Of a stretch of 64,000 bases of DNA, positions 62,080 to 64,000 are shown in pieces. Both the position numbers and the translations under genes were made by a program. The stretch lies in NCBI RefSeq assembly GCF_030815085.1, contig NZ_JAUSWG010000007.1; one strand, 5' to 3'. The notes below the pieces were generated by a model. That model did no database searches and had not been told where the DNA came from. It worked only from the letters and a program-made list of their open reading frames with translations. Every line of letters begins with the position of its first letter. The first letter of the stretch is position 1. The DNA comes from Paraclostridium ghonii (GTDB taxonomy: Bacteria; Bacillota; Clostridia; Peptostreptococcales; Peptostreptococcaceae).

Positions 62080-62200
62080 AAATGGGTGGGTATTAGGTTT
62101 AAAATACTATTTTATGGGGGGATAGTATTTTATCTAAAGGTTATAGTGGTGTCATTGGGAGAATGGACACCCTATTTAATAAATTTTATGTCATTCCTAT
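62044..62200 (-). ncRNA. Candidate C-rich small RNA or structured 3' UTR
   Basis: Read on the minus strand: hairpin GGTGTC.ATT / AATGACACC with a CTCCC loop (62148-62171), then hairpin AAAATACTAT / ATAGTATTTT with a CCCCCCATAAA loop (62101-62131), an unpaired ACCCACCC (62084-62091) and an intrinsic terminator (62053-62079) with nine T. Loops presenting CCC runs are typical of sRNAs that pair with ribosome binding sites. No clear promoter was found, so it could be the 3' UTR of the rhodopsin-like gene. Confidence 0.4.
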
Positions 62201-62350
62201 TGATTTTTAGTTGTTTTTTGTCTAATCTTGTTGCCTATGTATACATAGTACTACATCTTTTTTTTTAATTCCATATTAAAAAAAAGATTTTTTATAAAAG
62301 TTTTATTTTATGACAAATTAAAATTAAGCATTAAATTTAAATTATAATTT

Positions 62351-63040
62351 TTACTCTTTTTTGATTTTATTTATTTTTTTTAATCCATTTAACGTCAAAT
62401 ATATAAATCCTAATTTATATACAGTAGGAATTATTATACATAAATAAATATAAAATTTATAACTGGCTATATTCAAAAGCCTAGGTCCTATTCCCCACAA
62501 TGCAAGATACCCTATCCATATTGATGTAGTATATAGAGCCAGTGATTTATATAATCTATAAGCGTAACAACCTTGTAAACTTGCTATGTTTTCAAGTGGG
62601 CCCCATATTATCCATAAGTTTATTATAAAAAATACACAGCTAATCAAAAGAGTTATTATATTTATAAATCCAGATGAATGGTTTGAAATTAAAAAACTCA
62701 TTACCATTATTCCATATACAATAATTATCTTTATTGTAAGACTTTCATCTTTATGATCGTAATACATTCCAATTGAACCTAACATATCCAATAACACTGG
62801 AGTTATTATTAACCAATCTAAATATATACTTATTAGATAAAAATTACTCCTTGGGTACATATTTAAAACAAAAACCTTAATTATATATAAACCTGTTGAT
62901 AATAGTAAAACATAAAAACTTAAATTATAAAATTTTGTAGGTATATAGTCTATTTTTTTCTTCATGGATAATATCATTACTAGCCCTATTAGCATAAGAA
63001 ATATACATGCCCAATTTATAAATATAATTTCTTTAATCAT
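62351..63040 (-). CDS. Microbial-rhodopsin-like seven-helix membrane protein
   Basis: 229 residues, seven hydrophobic segments. Helix C has YLDWLIITPVLLD, matching the D85-W86-x-x-x-T90-P91 pattern of bacteriorhodopsin (here Asp75). Helix F has WIGYLALWGIG (Trp175, Tyr178, Trp182), as W182/Y185/W189. Helix G has PTVYKLGF, placing Lys209 at the retinal Schiff-base position; Trp175 to Lys209 is 34 residues, as in bacteriorhodopsin. Arg82 is replaced by Ile and Asp212 by Pro. So the fold and lysine suggest a chromophore-binding protein, but proton pumping is doubtful. AAAGGATATT precedes the ATG. No retinal-synthesis gene is in the window. Confidence 0.8.
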   Translation of the reverse strand: MIKEIIFINWACIFLMLIGLVMILSMKKKIDYIPTKFYNLSFYVLLLSTGLYIIKVFVLNMYPRSNFYLISIYLDWLIITPVLLDMLGSIGMYYDHKDESLTIKIIIVYGIMVMSFLISNHSSGFINIITLLISCVFFIINLWIIWGPLENIASLQGCYAYRLYKSLALYTTSIWIGYLALWGIGPRLLNIASYKFYIYLCIIIPTVYKLGFIYLTLNGLKKINKIKKE

Positions 63041-63092
63041 ATTAATATCCTTTCATTTTTATTTATAATCCTATCTTTCCCAAATAAATAAA

Positions 63093-63137
63093 AAATAGAC
63101 TGATTATATATATTAAATATTAATAATCAGCCTATTT
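63093..63137 (-). terminator. Terminator of the pentapeptide-repeat gene
   Basis: AAATAG.CTGATTAT ... ATAATCAG.CTATTT, then six T on the minus strand. Confidence 0.75.
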
Positions 63138-63140
63138 CAC

Positions 63141-63779
63141 CTATTTTATTATTATTCCCATAAGTTTAGCTAATTCCAAAGCTTGTGCAACAGAAAATGC
63201 AGCTCCCTTTAAGTCACTTAACTTCACTTCACAACCTTCTATACTACAACTTGTAAAATCAACTCCTTTTAGCGATGTTCCACTAAATACACAACTGTTA
63301 AAATCTGAAGAGTTTAATATTAGTTTATTATTTTGAACCTCTTGAAAAACCGCATTTTGAAAATCTGAGTCTAAAATTGAAACCCCCTTAAATTTGGAAA
63401 ACGAAAAATTAGAATACCTTCCTAGACACTCTTTAAATTCAACGTCTTTTAAAATTGAAGCCTCAAATAATGTACCTGTTAACTTGCAATTTATAAACTT
63501 AGTTCTATAAATTCCACTATCGTCAAAGTTTATATTTGATATATTACAATTTTCAAATATTACATCAGTTATATCAATTTTTCTAAAATCACAATTTTCA
63601 AATTCTACATTTTTAAATATACAAGAGTTTAAACTAAGCCTAACTTCATAAATACCTGATATTGTAGTATTTTCAATTATTTTATTCTCTAAATATTCTT
63701 CTTCAAAAATCTCATCAATTACATTTATTGATTTAACTAAATCATTACTTATCTTTGGTTCTTGTATTTTATTTTTCAT
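63141..63779 (-). CDS. Pentapeptide-repeat protein
   Basis: 212 residues. From ~45 to ~195 the A(D/N)LxX-type five-residue repeats run with central Phe/Leu/Ile (for example VEFENCDFRKIDITDVIFEN), building a right-handed quadrilateral beta-helix. Known family members mimic DNA and protect gyrase, but most are uncharacterised. The last 17 residues are helical. It lies between a terminator and a MATE transporter gene. Confidence 0.9.
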   Translation of the reverse strand: MKNKIQEPKISNDLVKSINVIDEIFEEEYLENKIIENTTISGIYEVRLSLNSCIFKNVEFENCDFRKIDITDVIFENCNISNINFDDSGIYRTKFINCKLTGTLFEASILKDVEFKECLGRYSNFSFSKFKGVSILDSDFQNAVFQEVQNNKLILNSSDFNSCVFSGTSLKGVDFTSCSIEGCEVKLSDLKGAAFSVAQALELAKLMGIIIK

Positions 63780-63838
63780 ACCTAAAACTCCTTTGTGTCT
63801 TTATATGACTTTTATTTATCTTATTTATGAGTTTCAGT

Positions 63839-64000
63839 TTACTTTCCATATCCATACACAGTTTTATATTTATATATAAATGTTATTGAAATTATAATAG
63901 ATAGAGATTCTGCTATAGGCACAGATAACCATACCCCATTTACACCTAAAAATCTCGGTAAAATTAATATACCGGATATTATAAATACAAAAGTTCTTAA
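63839..64000 (-). CDS. MATE-family efflux transporter, C-terminal end only
   Basis: 53 in-frame codons from the window edge to a stop at 63839-63841. The residues FVFIISGILILPRFLGVNGV and WLSVPIAESLSIIISI are typical of the last two helices of MATE Na+/drug antiporters. The start lies beyond 64000. It is upstream of the pentapeptide-repeat gene on the same strand, 59 nt apart. Confidence 0.75.
   Translation of the reverse strand, partial: LRTFVFIISGILILPRFLGVNGVWLSVPIAESLSIIISITFIYKYKTVYGYGK

Larger units (their letters stand above)
61998..62350. other. Gene-free region downstream of the rhodopsin-like gene
   Basis: It holds a terminator facing the minus strand and two hairpins with G-run loops (C-rich in the minus-strand RNA). 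A hydrophobic 60-residue plus-strand frame at 62086 starts at GTG with no ribosome site and is not called. Confidence 0.6.

Noticed and set aside
62086..62268. 60-residue hydrophobic plus-strand frame (possible toxin peptide)
   Set aside because: GTG start without ribosome site; a shorter GTG start near 62145 has weak AAAGG, but AT-rich DNA gives such hydrophobic frames by chance, and the minus-strand hairpins explain the region better.

Overview
The window is low-GC (about 28-30 % by eye) Clostridia DNA from a spore-forming anaerobe. Family-level placement in Peptostreptococcaceae (relatives of Clostridioides, Paraclostridium, Romboutsia) is an inference. It rests on the run alaS - IreB - (membrane protein) - RuvX - DUF1292 - YdcF - LCP - Fur - RNase J, an iscR-iscS-iscU cluster, the cotJABC spore coat operon, GerW/YtfI, a collagen-like exosporium-type protein and an alaS T-box. 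No rRNA, tRNA, CRISPR array or prophage is visible. The only mobile-element trace is a decayed IS3-family transposase end near 3.1-3.3 kb.

Layout. 0-3.4 kb is an accessory region: a collagen-like gene running off the left edge, 1.36 kb of non-coding DNA with a duplicated promoter-like block, a glycosyltransferase with foreign codon usage, and the IS remnant. 3.4-8 kb holds a flavoprotein/iron-sulfur pair, two membrane proteins and a MarR regulator. 8-26.4 kb is mostly minus-strand core: GerW, YtfI, ScpA/ScpB, a site-2 protease, DacF, an orphan sugar-ABC ATPase with a PucR-type regulator, RNase J, Fur, envelope proteins, RuvX, IreB and AlaS with its T-box. 26.4-38.2 kb holds MnmA, DUF3783, DUF2232, an MFS pump, pyruvate carboxylase and a two-component system. 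38.4-41.6 kb is the Isc Fe-S assembly operon with an IscR-like regulator. 41.8-56 kb mixes RarA, a SIMPL protein, a lone GT51 transglycosylase, a small ferredoxin, a Ser/Thr kinase, two exonucleases, a subtilisin-like protease, SPFH/NfeD, a MORN-repeat protein, an orphan PTS IIC and a TtcA-like enzyme. 56-64 kb holds cotJABC, an SH3/NlpC-P60 cell-wall hydrolase, topoisomerase III, a DUF188 protein, a microbial-rhodopsin-like protein, a pentapeptide-repeat protein and the end of a MATE transporter.

The most unusual items are these. (1) A seven-helix protein at 62351-63040 keeps the retinal-type lysine, the helix-C Asp and the helix-F aromatics of microbial rhodopsins, in a presumed strict anaerobe. 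(2) A likely small RNA at 46425-46565 has a consensus promoter flanked and overlapped by two Spo0A boxes, five C-rich anti-Shine-Dalgarno motifs and an intrinsic terminator. (3) A second C-rich, hairpin-loop RNA candidate lies downstream of the rhodopsin gene. (4) A dispersed element has a conserved 38-nt core inside perfect but unrelated inverted arms, found at the ends of iscU and topB. A second intergenic repeat family occurs at 29.3 kb and 52.4 kb. Everything here is read by eye. No alignment or structure computation was run.
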